From: Promicromonospora soli
Lineage (GTDB): Bacteria > Actinomycetota > Actinomycetes > Actinomycetales > Cellulomonadaceae
DNA: 64,000 nt
Assembly: GCF_014653785.1 (NCBI RefSeq)
Contig: NZ_BNAS01000002.1
Location: 532,807 to 596,806 of the forward strand
Direction: 5' to 3'
Part shown: positions 25,273 through 34,411 of the stretch, one piece after another
Numbering within the stretch: the stretch's first letter is position 1
How the letters are laid out: the number at the start of each line of letters is the position of its first letter
The notes under the pieces: model-generated
The model's input: only the letters and a program-made list of their open reading frames with translations
Told to the model about the DNA's origin: nothing
Database searches by the model: none
Program-made: the position numbers and the translations under genes

Positions 25273-27795
25273 CTATGGACTCCCGCTTCCGTTCCCGTTG
25301 CCGTTGCCTGTCGGCGTGGCGGTCGGGTCACCGGTCGGGAACACTCCCGGGCCAGCCGAGACGATCACTTGCACCTGGCTGCCCGCGGGCACAGCAGCGC
25401 CCTCGTCCGGATTCACGTCCATGACGATGCCTTGTTCGACGTCGTCGGAGGGCTGGTACTGGATGACCGGTTCAAGCCCAGCACGCTGGATCTCCCGCCG
25501 CGCGTTGTTCTCGTCGCCGCCCACCAGACCACCCGGCACGGTCGCGGACTCCTCGCCCGGCCCGGTCGAGACCTCGACCCTGATGTCCGAGCCGACCTTC
25601 ACCTCTCGGCCCTCGTTCTCCACGGAGAGCACAATTCCGGCGCCCTGTTCGCTCTCGACCTCCACCAGAACGGCATTCAGCCCGGCGCCGGCCAGCGTCG
25701 CCATAGCTGTCGTGATCTGCTGGCCGACCAGACCGGTCGGCACCATCACCTTGTCGTTCTTTTCCGAAGGCGAAGGCGACGGCGTGGGCGACGGTGACGG
25801 CGACGGGGCCGGCGGCTCGTAGGCCGGGAACTCCTCGACCTCCATGCCCTCCGTCACCGTCTTCATGTACTCGGTCCACGCCCAGACCGGCCACGTGCCA
25901 CCCGTGAGGCTGCCGCCCGCCCACTCCCCGAACGGCGTGATCGAGGCCTGGCCGCCGTCGGGCGTCGTCTGGTAGACGCCAACGACCGTCGCGAGCTGCG
26001 GGACGTAGCCGGCGAACCACGCCGACTTGTTCCCGTTGGTGGAGCCGGTCTTGCCGGCGACCGGACGACCGAGCTCCTGTGCCGGCGCGCCCGACCCCTT
26101 CTCGACCACCTGCGTCAACGCGTAGGTAGCCTTGGCCATCACGTCGGGCTTGAAGACGCCTGACTCCGGCACACGAGTCCACTCGTGGATGAGCGTTTCG
26201 CCCTTCTTCACCGACGTCACCATGTGCGTCTCGCTCCGCGTACCTTGCGCGGCGAGCGTGGCATACGCGCCCGCGAGGTCGACGGCGCGCACCGGTTCGG
26301 TGCCGAGCACATTGGACAGCTCGGCGTTCGTGGACTCCTTGGGAATACCCGCCCGGATCGCGACGTCCTGCGATTTCTTCGCCCCGATCGCCACGTTGAG
26401 CTGTGCGTAGACGGTGTTCACGGAGTTCGCCGTGGCATCGATCAGGTCGATGTCGCCGAACGACTGGCCGCCCTCCTCGGTGCCGAAGTTGGTGAGCTCC
26501 ACCTCGGGGCCACCGGCCACGGCGGTCCAGCCCGGGATCTGCATCGGACTGTTCCCCGTGTAGTACTCGTTGAGCTCGTGCCCCTCCTCGAGCGCGCCGA
26601 TCAGGGTGAACGGTTTGAACGTGGAACCGGGCTGCGCCTTGCCGTCGGTGGCGGCGTTGAACTGCACCTTCTCGTAGTTCTTGCCGCCGTACAGGGCGCG
26701 GATGGAACCATCCTTGGGGTCGACTGACACGATGGAGACACCGAGGTTCTTCGACGCAGCGTTCTCACCCTTGTACGGGATCGTGTCGGCCGCGGCGACC
26801 GCTGCCTTCTGCCACTTCGGGTTGATCGTGGTGCGGATCTCATAGCCGTTCTTCATGAGGTCGTCTTCGGTGATGTCGAATTCGGCGAGCTCCTTGCGGA
26901 CCTCCTCGAGCAGATACCCCACCTGGCCGGCGCGCGACGGCGGCTGGTACTTGATGGGCTCGGGGAAGGTCGCGGAGTTGCGTTCCTCCTGGGTGATGAC
27001 ACCGAGATCCGCCATGTTGCGCAGCACGCGCCCCCACTTCTCCTCGGCGACGGCGCGGGACTCCTTGCCGAACCGGGGATCCCAGTACGACGGCGACGGG
27101 ATGATCCCCACCAGCATCGCGGTCTCGGAGACGGTCAGCTTGGCCGCCGGCTTGTTGAAGTACGCCTTCGCGGCTGCCTCGAAACCGTAGGCACCGCGGC
27201 CGAGATAGATGGTGTTGACGTAGCCCTCGAGGATCTCGTCCTTCGTCTTCTGGTCTTCCACCTTGAGGGCGAGGATGATCTCGCGGAACTTGTCCGCGTA
27301 GGACGACTGCCCCGCCTGGTAGTAGGTGTTCTCCACGTACTGCTGCGTCAGCGTGGACGCACCCTGCCGCGTACCGCCGGTCACGTTGCTGACCAGCGCG
27401 CGGACCATGCCCAGCGGGTCGACGCCCATGTGATTCTCGAAGTTCTGGTCCTCGGACGCCACCACGGCCTGACCCACGTACGGGGGCAGCTCGTCGAGGG
27501 ACCGGATCGTCCGGTCGACCGCCGCGAACTTGCCCATCACCTGGCCGTTCTCGTAGTAGACGGTGGTGGTCTCCGAGCCGATCTCCGTATTCTCCTCAGG
27601 TACGGACCAGCCGATCCACCCTGCCGTGAACACGCCGACCACGAGCGATAGCCCGGTCAGTGCGGTGCCGACAACAACTCGCCATGACGGGATCCATGCG
27701 CGGATTCCCGTGCGGTACGGCCGCGGGTAGTTCCAGACCGCCCGCCGGCGCCGGGGAGTTTGCGGCCAGATGGGAGAGGGTCCCCTGTTCGCCAC
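25273..27795 (-). CDS. Class A penicillin-binding protein with PASTA repeats, copy 1
   Basis: The 840-residue bifunctional cell-wall synthase has a cytoplasmic tail and a membrane segment at about residues 40-63. A GT51 glycosyltransferase domain follows (catalytic Glu115 in [24 protein letters not shown] near 145, LGRGAYGFEAAAKAYF near 198). The transpeptidase domain has active-site STFK at 391-394, SVN at 458-460 and KTGS at 582-585. After a Pro/Ser linker come two PASTA-type domains and a Gly/Asn tail. It polymerises and cross-links peptidoglycan outside the membrane. It is in tandem with a similar gene upstream. All catalytic residues are present. Confidence 0.97.
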   Translation of the reverse strand: MANRGPSPIWPQTPRRRRAVWNYPRPYRTGIRAWIPSWRVVVGTALTGLSLVVGVFTAGWIGWSVPEENTEIGSETTTVYYENGQVMGKFAAVDRTIRSLDELPPYVGQAVVASEDQNFENHMGVDPLGMVRALVSNVTGGTRQGASTLTQQYVENTYYQAGQSSYADKFREIILALKVEDQKTKDEILEGYVNTIYLGRGAYGFEAAAKAYFNKPAAKLTVSETAMLVGIIPSPSYWDPRFGKESRAVAEEKWGRVLRNMADLGVITQEERNSATFPEPIKYQPPSRAGQVGYLLEEVRKELAEFDITEDDLMKNGYEIRTTINPKWQKAAVAAADTIPYKGENAASKNLGVSIVSVDPKDGSIRALYGGKNYEKVQFNAATDGKAQPGSTFKPFTLIGALEEGHELNEYYTGNSPMQIPGWTAVAGGPEVELTNFGTEEGGQSFGDIDLIDATANSVNTVYAQLNVAIGAKKSQDVAIRAGIPKESTNAELSNVLGTEPVRAVDLAGAYATLAAQGTRSETHMVTSVKKGETLIHEWTRVPESGVFKPDVMAKATYALTQVVEKGSGAPAQELGRPVAGKTGSTNGNKSAWFAGYVPQLATVVGVYQTTPDGGQASITPFGEWAGGSLTGGTWPVWAWTEYMKTVTEGMEVEEFPAYEPPAPSPSPSPTPSPSPSEKNDKVMVPTGLVGQQITTAMATLAGAGLNAVLVEVESEQGAGIVLSVENEGREVKVGSDIRVEVSTGPGEESATVPGGLVGGDENNARREIQRAGLEPVIQYQPSDDVEQGIVMDVNPDEGAAVPAGSQVQVIVSAGPGVFPTGDPTATPTGNGNGNGSGSP

Positions 27796-27965
27796 GTCTT
27801 CCTCGTTCCTCGAATCGGTTCAGTGAGCGCACTGAACCCCGAAACGATAGAGGATCGATGTTCGCAGCAAGTAGCAGAATCGGAGTTTCTCTGTGTACGC
27901 CCCGTGTCAGAAACCCCAGGTCGACCAGCATTTCACCCGCTGCTGGCCGAGCCCGTCAGGCCCCT

Positions 27966-27988
27966 GACCGGGGCTGTCACCCCCGGTC
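27966..27988. terminator. Hairpin between the two penicillin-binding protein genes
   Basis: GACCGGGG pairs with CCCCGGTC around a seven-base loop, just downstream of the second gene's stop codon at 28006 (minus strand). It is a likely terminator for that gene. Confidence 0.7.
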
Positions 27989-28005
27989 GAGCCTGCCGTA
28001 CCCGA

Positions 28006-30519
28006 CTAGCCGAAGATGCCGCCTCCGTCGTCCGACGGGTCGTCGGACGGATTGCCGCCGCCCTCCTCCGGTCCGGTGGAGATGACCAGCGTCACCTCGC
28101 TGCCCACGGGCACCTCCGAGCCCTCGCCCGGGTCGACCGAGATCACCGAGCCCTCAGGCACGCTGTCCGACGGCGCCTCCTGGATCACCGGCGTCAGCTC
28201 GGCGGCCTCCAGCTGGTCCTCGGCGTAGCCCTGTTCCTGGTTGGTCAGCCCCCAGGGCACCATCGTGGTCTCTTCCTCGGCGCCGGAGCCGTTCGAGACC
28301 TCGACCTTGATGGTCGAGTTGACCTCGACCTCCTCGCCCTCGTGCTCCACGGAGAGCACTACGCCTGCGGGCTCGTCGCTGTCCACGTCCACCTGCTCCG
28401 GGACGAGCTGGAGACCGGCGAGCGCGGAGGCGACAGCGGCGTACTGCTGGCCAGCCATGTTGGTCGGCACCATTACCATCTCTTCCGGCTCCTCCGACGG
28501 GCTCTCGGACGGCGTCGGCGTGGGCGACGGTTCCGGGGCCGGCGGGGTGTACGTCGGAAGGTCTTCGACCTCCATGCCCTCGGTGGCCTTGATCATGTAG
28601 GCGGTCCACGCCTCCACCGGCCAAGTGCCTCCGGTGATCTGCTCGTAGTCGCTGAAGGGCTTGATCTGCTCGTACGTGTTCTTGTCGGTGTTGTACTCGT
28701 ACAGACCGACCACTGTCGTGAGCTGCGGCACGAAGCCCGCGAACCACGCCGACATGTTGTCGTTCGAGGAGCCCGTCTTGCCCGCGACCGGGCGGCCGAG
28801 CTCCTGCGCGGGTATGCCCGACCCCTCCTCGACCACCTTGCTCATGGCGTAGGTCGCGGCCGCCATGACCTCCTGGTCGAACATCTGCTCGCTCGTGCTC
28901 GGCCCCTCATAGCGCAGCTGCTTGCCGTCCCGGACCTCCGTCACCATGTGCGGTTCGGTGCGGTAGCCCTCCGCGGCGATGGTCGAATAGGCGCGCGCCA
29001 GGTCCACGTTGGTCACGTACGCGGTGCCCAGCACGTTGGCCAGGTTGCTGCCGATGGTGCAGCAGTCACGGGTGTCCGGGTCGTCGTCGGCTTGAGGGAT
29101 GCCAAGGTCGTAGCCGACCTGCGCCGTCGTCTCCGGCCCGATGTCCTTGTTGAGCTGGCCGTACACGACGTTTACCGAGTTCGCGGTCGCCGTCGTCAGG
29201 TCGAGGCTGTTCCAGGAGTCGTTGTTGAAGTTGTACAGCGGCACGTCGGGGCCGTCGTCTTCCTGCTTCCAGCCCTCGATCACCGTGCCGTCGACGGCGC
29301 TGTACGTCTTGTCGAGCTGGATGCCTTCCTTCAGCGCCCCGATCAGCGTGAACGGTTTGAAGGTCGACGCGCCCTGCGCCTCGAACGTCGCGGCGTTAGT
29401 CGGGTACTTCGAGTAGTCCGGCCCGCCGTACATCGCCTTGATCTCCCCGGTCTGCGGGTCGATCGACGTGAGGGACGCCCGGGTGAACGGGTCGGCGTCG
29501 TCCGGCAGCTTCATCGTCTCGTACGCCGCGGCCTGCATCTTGCGGTCGATCGACGTGTGGATCTCGTAGCCGTTCTTGGTGAGGTCCTCGGCCGAGATCC
29601 CCGCCTTGTCGAGCTCGTTGGCCACCTGCTCCAGCAGGTAGGCGGTCCGGTTGTCGCCCGAGCCCTGCTTGTACTCGATGAGCTTGGGGTACTTCGCGGC
29701 GGCGCGATCCTCCTCAGTGATGTAGCCCTGCTCGACCATCAGGTTTAGCGTGCGTTCCCAGCGCGACTGCGCCTGCGCCTCGGCCGCCTCACCCTGCCGC
29801 GGGTCCCAGTAGGTCGGGTTCGGGATGATGCCGGCGAGGAAGGCCGACTCGGAGATGGTCATCTCCTTGGCCGGCTTCCCGAAGTACGCCTGCGACGCCG
29901 CCTCGACGCCGTACGCGCCGCGCCCAAGGTAGATCGTGTTGACGTACCCCTCGAGCACCTGGTCCTTGGTCTGCTCCTGCGTGACCTTGAGGGCGAGGAC
30001 CGCTTCCTTGAGCTTCGTCGAGTACGTCGCGTACTCCACGCCGACGTAGTAGTTCTCGACGTACTGCTGGGTCAGCGTGGAGGCGCCCTGACGGTCGCCG
30101 CCGGTCACGTTGTTGATCGTCGCGCGGAGGATGCCCAGCGGGTTGATGCCCATGTGGGTCCGGAAGCTCTGGTCCTCCGACGCGATGATCGCCTCCGTCA
30201 CCTGCGGCGGCAGGTCGCCCAGCGGCACGATCGTGCGGTCCTGCGCCGCGAACTTCCCGATCGGCTTACCGTCGGCGTAGTACACGGTCGTGGCCTCGTC
30301 GCGGACCGTGCCCAGCTCGTTCGGCACGGGCACGCTCACCCAGGCCGCCATGATGACGCCGGCCGCGAGCGAAGCGCCCGTCAGCAGCGCGCCCACGACG
30401 AACCGCCACGACGGGACCCACGCGCGGATCCCGGTGCGGTACGGGCGGGGGTAGTTCCAGATTCCCCGCCGGCGTCGGGGCGTTTGCGGCCAGATCGGAG
30501 AAGGACTCCAGTTCGACAC
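28006..30519 (-). CDS. Class A penicillin-binding protein with PASTA repeats, copy 2
   Basis: This 837-residue paralogue is nearly collinear with copy 1. The first 40 residues are almost the same ([13 protein letters not shown]). The GT51 Glu is at 115 ([11 protein letters not shown]), STFK at 385-388, SVN near 453 and a KTGS motif near 580. The C-terminal tail has an acidic Ser/Pro linker and PASTA-type domains (for example [19 protein letters not shown]). Both transglycosylase and transpeptidase motifs are intact, so both paralogues should be active. The differing linkers and PASTA tails suggest division of labour in recognising muropeptides or partners. Divergent from padR. Confidence 0.97.
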   Translation of the reverse strand: MSNWSPSPIWPQTPRRRRGIWNYPRPYRTGIRAWVPSWRFVVGALLTGASLAAGVIMAAWVSVPVPNELGTVRDEATTVYYADGKPIGKFAAQDRTIVPLGDLPPQVTEAIIASEDQSFRTHMGINPLGILRATINNVTGGDRQGASTLTQQYVENYYVGVEYATYSTKLKEAVLALKVTQEQTKDQVLEGYVNTIYLGRGAYGVEAASQAYFGKPAKEMTISESAFLAGIIPNPTYWDPRQGEAAEAQAQSRWERTLNLMVEQGYITEEDRAAAKYPKLIEYKQGSGDNRTAYLLEQVANELDKAGISAEDLTKNGYEIHTSIDRKMQAAAYETMKLPDDADPFTRASLTSIDPQTGEIKAMYGGPDYSKYPTNAATFEAQGASTFKPFTLIGALKEGIQLDKTYSAVDGTVIEGWKQEDDGPDVPLYNFNNDSWNSLDLTTATANSVNVVYGQLNKDIGPETTAQVGYDLGIPQADDDPDTRDCCTIGSNLANVLGTAYVTNVDLARAYSTIAAEGYRTEPHMVTEVRDGKQLRYEGPSTSEQMFDQEVMAAATYAMSKVVEEGSGIPAQELGRPVAGKTGSSNDNMSAWFAGFVPQLTTVVGLYEYNTDKNTYEQIKPFSDYEQITGGTWPVEAWTAYMIKATEGMEVEDLPTYTPPAPEPSPTPTPSESPSEEPEEMVMVPTNMAGQQYAAVASALAGLQLVPEQVDVDSDEPAGVVLSVEHEGEEVEVNSTIKVEVSNGSGAEEETTMVPWGLTNQEQGYAEDQLEAAELTPVIQEAPSDSVPEGSVISVDPGEGSEVPVGSEVTLVISTGPEEGGGNPSDDPSDDGGGIFG

Positions 30520-30851
30520 GTCAGCCTCTTCCTCGGTTCGGACTCAGGGACCGCCGGTGTGCGGTCGACGCACTCGCCACAGCGGACCACCCGAAACCAT
30601 AGGGGAATTCACCCCGTCACCCGTAGCCCGATCGCGGCGCACCGCCCCGTCGTGGACATTTCCCCCAGGGTCAGCCCAGTCCGTCTGTCTCGGCTTCACA
30701 TTTCATCCACTTTTCGCGCCCGGCGCGGCCGACGTCGGAGCCACAGATTGCGAGCCGACATCACCGGACTTATGCTCGCGATGTATCGACTCGATACATC
30801 GTGCGCAACTGATCTGCCCGGGCAACCGGCGGACCGGGAAGGGAGGTCACC
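30520..30851. other. Divergent promoter region
   Basis: This 332-base gap separates the penicillin-binding protein gene from padR. It holds the PadR-type operator described separately, and presumably both promoters. I see no additional gene. Confidence 0.6.
30779..30801. promoter_or_regulatory. PadR-type operator palindrome
   Basis: A perfect 11-base inverted repeat around one central base (CGATGTATCGA-C-TCGATACATCG) contains the ATGT...ACAT half-sites typical of PadR-family binding sites. It lies 50 bases before the padR start, in the right place for autorepression of the padR-ino1 operon. Confidence 0.85.
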
Positions 30852-31499
30852 GTGCGCAGTCGGTCCGATGTGCTGGAGACCGCCGTCCTCGGCCTGCTCA
30901 ACGAGTCGCCGCTGCACGGGTACGAGCTTCGGAGGCGCCTCAACCTCGTGCTCGGTTCGTTCCGTGCTTTTTCCTACGGCACGCTCTATCCGGCCCTGAA
31001 GGCCCTGGTCACCCGCGGTCTGATCGTGACGACGGAGGTCGACCAGCCGCCGCCCTCACCCCGCAGGGCGAAGCCTGGGATCCCGGGCAAGACCACCAAG
31101 CCCAAGCCCCTCGGACGACGTCGCGTGGTCTACGAGCTGACCGCAGTGGGCAAGGAGCACCTCCACACCGTTCTGGCCACCGCCGGTCCTGCGGCGTGGG
31201 AGGACGACAACTTCGACGTGCGGTTCGCGCTCTTCGGGCAGACCGACGCCGAGACCCGTCTCCGGGTCCTCGAAGGCCGGCGCACCCGGCTGACCGAGCG
31301 CCTGGAGGCGTTCCGGGAGTCCGCGTCGCACCCGCGGTCGCGGCTCGACGAGTATGCGCTCGAGCTCCAGCGTTTCGGGCTCGAAAAGGTCGAGCGCGAA
31401 GTGCACTGGCTCGACACCCTCATCTCCACCGAGCGGGGACGCGCTGCGGCGCAGAGCCGCCCACCGCAGCAGGAACCAACGAAGAAGGAGCGAGGATGA
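30852..31499 (+). CDS. PadR-family transcriptional regulator
   Basis: The 215-residue protein has an N-terminal PadR winged helix ([19 protein letters not shown], then [19 protein letters not shown]) with an insertion rich in Pro/Lys before the wing ([13 protein letters not shown]). A long C-terminal helical dimerisation region ([19 protein letters not shown] and following) completes it. GTG at 30852 is preceded by AGGGAGG. It overlaps the ino1 start as ATGA, so regulator and inositol-phosphate synthase are co-expressed, and a PadR-like palindrome lies upstream. PadR regulators usually repress and are relieved by a small ligand; the ligand here is unknown. Confidence 0.93.
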   Translation: MRSRSDVLETAVLGLLNESPLHGYELRRRLNLVLGSFRAFSYGTLYPALKALVTRGLIVTTEVDQPPPSPRRAKPGIPGKTTKPKPLGRRRVVYELTAVGKEHLHTVLATAGPAAWEDDNFDVRFALFGQTDAETRLRVLEGRRTRLTERLEAFRESASHPRSRLDEYALELQRFGLEKVEREVHWLDTLISTERGRAAAQSRPPQQEPTKKERG

Positions 31500-32587
31500 C
31501 CTCCATCCGCGTGGGCATCGTCGGCGTAGGAAACTGCGCCTCGTCCCTGGTCCAGGGCGTGACCTACTACCGTGACGCCGACCCGGCGAGCACCGTCCCG
31601 GGCCTTATGCACGTGCAGTTCGGCGACTACCACGTGTCGGACCTCGAGTTCGTCGCCGCGTTCGACGTCGACGCGAAGAAGGTCGGCTTCGACCTGGCCG
31701 AGGCCATCACCGCCTCCGAGAACAACACGATCAAGATCGCCGACGTGCCGCCCACGGGCGTCACCGTCCAGCGCGGCCCCACCCTCGACGGGCTCGGCGA
31801 CTTCTACCGTGCGACGATCGACGAGTCCACCAAGGACGCCGTCGACGTCGTGGCCGCGCTGCGCGAGGCCGAGGTCGACGTGCTCGTGTGCTACCTGCCG
31901 GTGGGCTCCGAGGAGGCCGCCAAGTTCTACGCGCAGTGCGCGATCGACGCGGGCGTGGCCTTCGTCAACGCGCTCCCCGTGTTCATCGCGTCCGACCCGG
32001 AGTGGGCAGCGAAGTTCGAGGAGGCGGGCGTGCCGATCGTCGGCGACGACATCAAGTCGCAGGTCGGCGCCACCATCACGCACCGCGTGCTGGCCAAGCT
32101 GTTCGAGGACCGCGGCGTCACCCTGGACCGCACCTACCAGCTCAACGTCGGCGGCAACATGGACTTCAAGAACATGCTGCAGCGCGACCGCCTGGAGTCG
32201 AAGAAGCTCTCCAAGACGCAGGCCGTGACCTCCAACCTCGCCGGCTCCCTGGCCGGCAAGAAGGAGGACCGCAACGTACACATCGGCCCGTCGGACTACG
32301 TGGCGTGGCTCGACGACCGCAAGTGGGCGTACGTGCGCCTCGAGGGCCGGGCGTTCGGTGAGGTGCCGCTCAGCCTGGAGTACAAGCTCGAGGTGTGGGA
32401 CTCGCCCAACTCGGCCGGCATCATCATCGACGCGGTGCGCGCCGCCAAGATCGCGAAGGACCGCGGCGTCGGCGGCCCGATCCTCTCCGCGGCGACCTAC
32501 TTCATGAAGTCCCCGCCCGTGCAGATGGAAGACACCGCGGGGCGCGCCCAGCTGGAGGCCTTCATCCGCGGTGACATCGAGCGCTGA
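31496..32587 (+). CDS. ino1: Inositol-3-phosphate synthase
   Basis: The 363-residue enzyme converts glucose-6-phosphate to inositol-3-phosphate using NAD, the first step towards phosphatidylinositol, mannosides and mycothiol in actinobacteria. It begins with the NAD-binding loop [15 protein letters not shown] and contains the catalytic-core segments [26 protein letters not shown] and [15 protein letters not shown] at 31496 overlaps the padR stop. Length and motifs match the short actinobacterial form. Control by the co-transcribed PadR protein is likely. Confidence 0.96.
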   Translation: MTSIRVGIVGVGNCASSLVQGVTYYRDADPASTVPGLMHVQFGDYHVSDLEFVAAFDVDAKKVGFDLAEAITASENNTIKIADVPPTGVTVQRGPTLDGLGDFYRATIDESTKDAVDVVAALREAEVDVLVCYLPVGSEEAAKFYAQCAIDAGVAFVNALPVFIASDPEWAAKFEEAGVPIVGDDIKSQVGATITHRVLAKLFEDRGVTLDRTYQLNVGGNMDFKNMLQRDRLESKKLSKTQAVTSNLAGSLAGKKEDRNVHIGPSDYVAWLDDRKWAYVRLEGRAFGEVPLSLEYKLEVWDSPNSAGIIIDAVRAAKIAKDRGVGGPILSAATYFMKSPPVQMEDTAGRAQLEAFIRGDIER

Positions 32588-32609
32588 TTCGCCGGTCGAG
32601 CGTTCGTTT

Positions 32610-32654
32610 GCTGGTTGAGCTTGTCGAAACCAGGTTCCGGCAAGCTCAACCAGC
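32610..32654. repeat. REP-like hairpin after ino1
   Basis: GCTGGTTGAGCTTG pairs with CAAGCTCAACCAGC around a 17-base loop containing TCGAAACC. A further partial copy (CTCAACCAGCGAGGC) follows at once. It probably ends the padR-ino1 message. The GGTTGAGCTTGTCGAAACC-like core resembles REP-type repeats I associate with other high-GC actinobacteria. Confidence 0.7.
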
Positions 32655-32694
32655 GAGGCTCAACCAGCGAGGCACGACTGGCGTACGAACCGAT

Positions 32695-34053
32695 TCACGC
32701 ACCCGTCACCAGCCAGCGGTCGCCCCGAGCGCGCCAGCCGGTCGTCACGGCGCGGGCTGCCATGAACACACCGGCGAACGCAAGCCAGAGCCAGGCGAGC
32801 CCCCGTGCGCCGTCGGGCGCCCAGGCAGCGACCGCGAACGCGAACGGAAGGTAGACGACCAGCGTCACCATGCCGGCCCAGGCCAGGTACCGGCCGTCGC
32901 CGGCACCGATGAGAACGCCGTCGAGCACGAAGACCCAGCCGGCCATCGGCATGAGGACGCCGCAAACCGCGATGCCGAGGGCGATCGCCATGCGTACGTC
33001 GGGGTCGGGCGAGAAGAGGGGCGCGATCCACCAGCCGGCTACCGCGAGGGCGACGCCGATCGCCGCTCCCGCTCCGATGCCCCACTGCAGGCAGCGGCGT
33101 AGCAGCAGGCGGACGTGCCCCACGTCGCCCGCTCCCAGGCCGTGCCCCACCAGGGCCTGCGCCGCGATGGCCAGCGCATCGAGCGCGAACGCGGCGAGGC
33201 CCCACAGCGAGCTCACCACCTGGTGCCCTGCGAGCGCGACGGGGCCGAGAGCAGTCGCAACGACCACGGTGATCAGGATCGCGGCCCGAAGGCTGAGGGT
33301 GCGGATCACCAGCGGCAGGCCGGCCCGGGCGCCGGACAGGATGCCCGCCCGGTGCGGGCGCAGGCTCGCGCCGCGGGCGCGGGCGCCGCGCACCACGATC
33401 ACGCCGAGCACGACGGCCATGAGCAGCTGGGTGATCGCCGTGCCCAGGCCGGACCCGGCTATCCCCATCCCGGCCCCGTACACGAGCGTGATGTTCAGCG
33501 CTGTGTTGAGCAGGGCTCCGGTGGCGGCGACAACGAGCGGCGTGCGCGTATCGCGCAGACCGCGCAGCACACCGGTCGCGGCCTGGACCACGAGCATCCC
33601 GGCGAGACCGGGCGCGGACCACCGCAGATAGGTCACGGCATGCTCCGCGACGTCGCCGTGCGCGCCCAGGGCGGTCACCGTCACCGGAGCGGCGAGCAGG
33701 AGGACGACGGCGAGGACCACGCCGATCCCGAGGGCGAGCCAGATCCCATCGATACCGGACTGCAGCGCCTCCCGCTCCTTGCCCGCGCCGGTGAGCCGGG
33801 CGACCGACGCCGTGGTCGTGTACGCGAGGAATACGCATAGCCCGACGAGCGTGAGCAGCACGTTGCTCGCGAGAGACAGGCCGGCGAGCTCGGCGGTGCC
33901 GAGGTGGCCGACCACCGCGCTGTCGACGAGGACGAAGAGGGGTTCGGCGATGAGCGCCCCGAGGGCGGGTACCGCGAGGGCGAGGATCTCGCGGTCGATC
34001 GACCGCGGGGAACCCGGAGTGTGGCGCGGCTCGCCCAACTTTCTTTCCTCCAC
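32695..34053 (-). CDS. MATE-family multidrug exporter (DinF-like)
   Basis: The 452-residue protein has twelve predicted membrane segments and the DinF-type MATE signature near the start (LALAVPALGALIAEPLFVLVDSAVVGHLG). It also has the internal repeat LAGHQVVSSLWGLAAFALDALAIAAQALVGHGLG. Such proteins export cationic compounds in exchange for protons or sodium. ATG at 34053 has a ribosome site GGAGG shortly upstream. It is divergent from dnaB across a region of DnaA-box-like repeats. Substrate unknown. Confidence 0.93.
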   Translation of the reverse strand: MEERKLGEPRHTPGSPRSIDREILALAVPALGALIAEPLFVLVDSAVVGHLGTAELAGLSLASNVLLTLVGLCVFLAYTTTASVARLTGAGKEREALQSGIDGIWLALGIGVVLAVVLLLAAPVTVTALGAHGDVAEHAVTYLRWSAPGLAGMLVVQAATGVLRGLRDTRTPLVVAATGALLNTALNITLVYGAGMGIAGSGLGTAITQLLMAVVLGVIVVRGARARGASLRPHRAGILSGARAGLPLVIRTLSLRAAILITVVVATALGPVALAGHQVVSSLWGLAAFALDALAIAAQALVGHGLGAGDVGHVRLLLRRCLQWGIGAGAAIGVALAVAGWWIAPLFSPDPDVRMAIALGIAVCGVLMPMAGWVFVLDGVLIGAGDGRYLAWAGMVTLVVYLPFAFAVAAWAPDGARGLAWLWLAFAGVFMAARAVTTGWRARGDRWLVTGA

Positions 34054-34109
34054 AGGCTGGGGGTTACGTCAATGCAGGTCAGGGGGTATGGCGATGTTTT
34101 ACACAGGGG

Positions 34110-34195
34110 TTATCCACAGCTGGGGACAGGGTTGTCCACCCACTGTGCACAGCCCTGGGCCACCTTTCCACATGCTGTACACAGGCTCGTCCACA
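34110..34195. promoter_or_regulatory. Cluster of DnaA-box-like sites upstream of dnaB
   Basis: A perfect classical DnaA box, TTATCCACA, lies at 34110-34118. Near-matches are TTGTCCACC at 34132-34140, CTTTCCACA at 34164-34172 and TCGTCCACA at 34187-34195. They occur within 86 bases of the 358-base gap between the MATE gene and dnaB. The remainder of this gap holds no recognisable gene. Confidence 0.65.
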
Positions 34196-34411
34196 GGTCT
34201 CGTTGCGCTGGCGTCCGCAGGGGCCTAGCGTCAGCGGCACTTGGTTGCTGGTTCGATCTCGCAGGGACTGTCGCACACGACACAAAGGCGTGTCGGGGCT
34301 GATGTCCCGCGAGTGTCGGTGGCGGGGAGTAGAACAGGTGTTGGACGTCGACGAGCGCATGCGCAGCGTGTGCCGGAACGTCATGAGATCAGGAAGCTGG
34401 AGGAGGTGCGG

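Noticed and set aside
27760-29748. Plus-strand frame over the second penicillin-binding protein gene
   Set aside because: Antisense to conserved catalytic motifs of the penicillin-binding protein.
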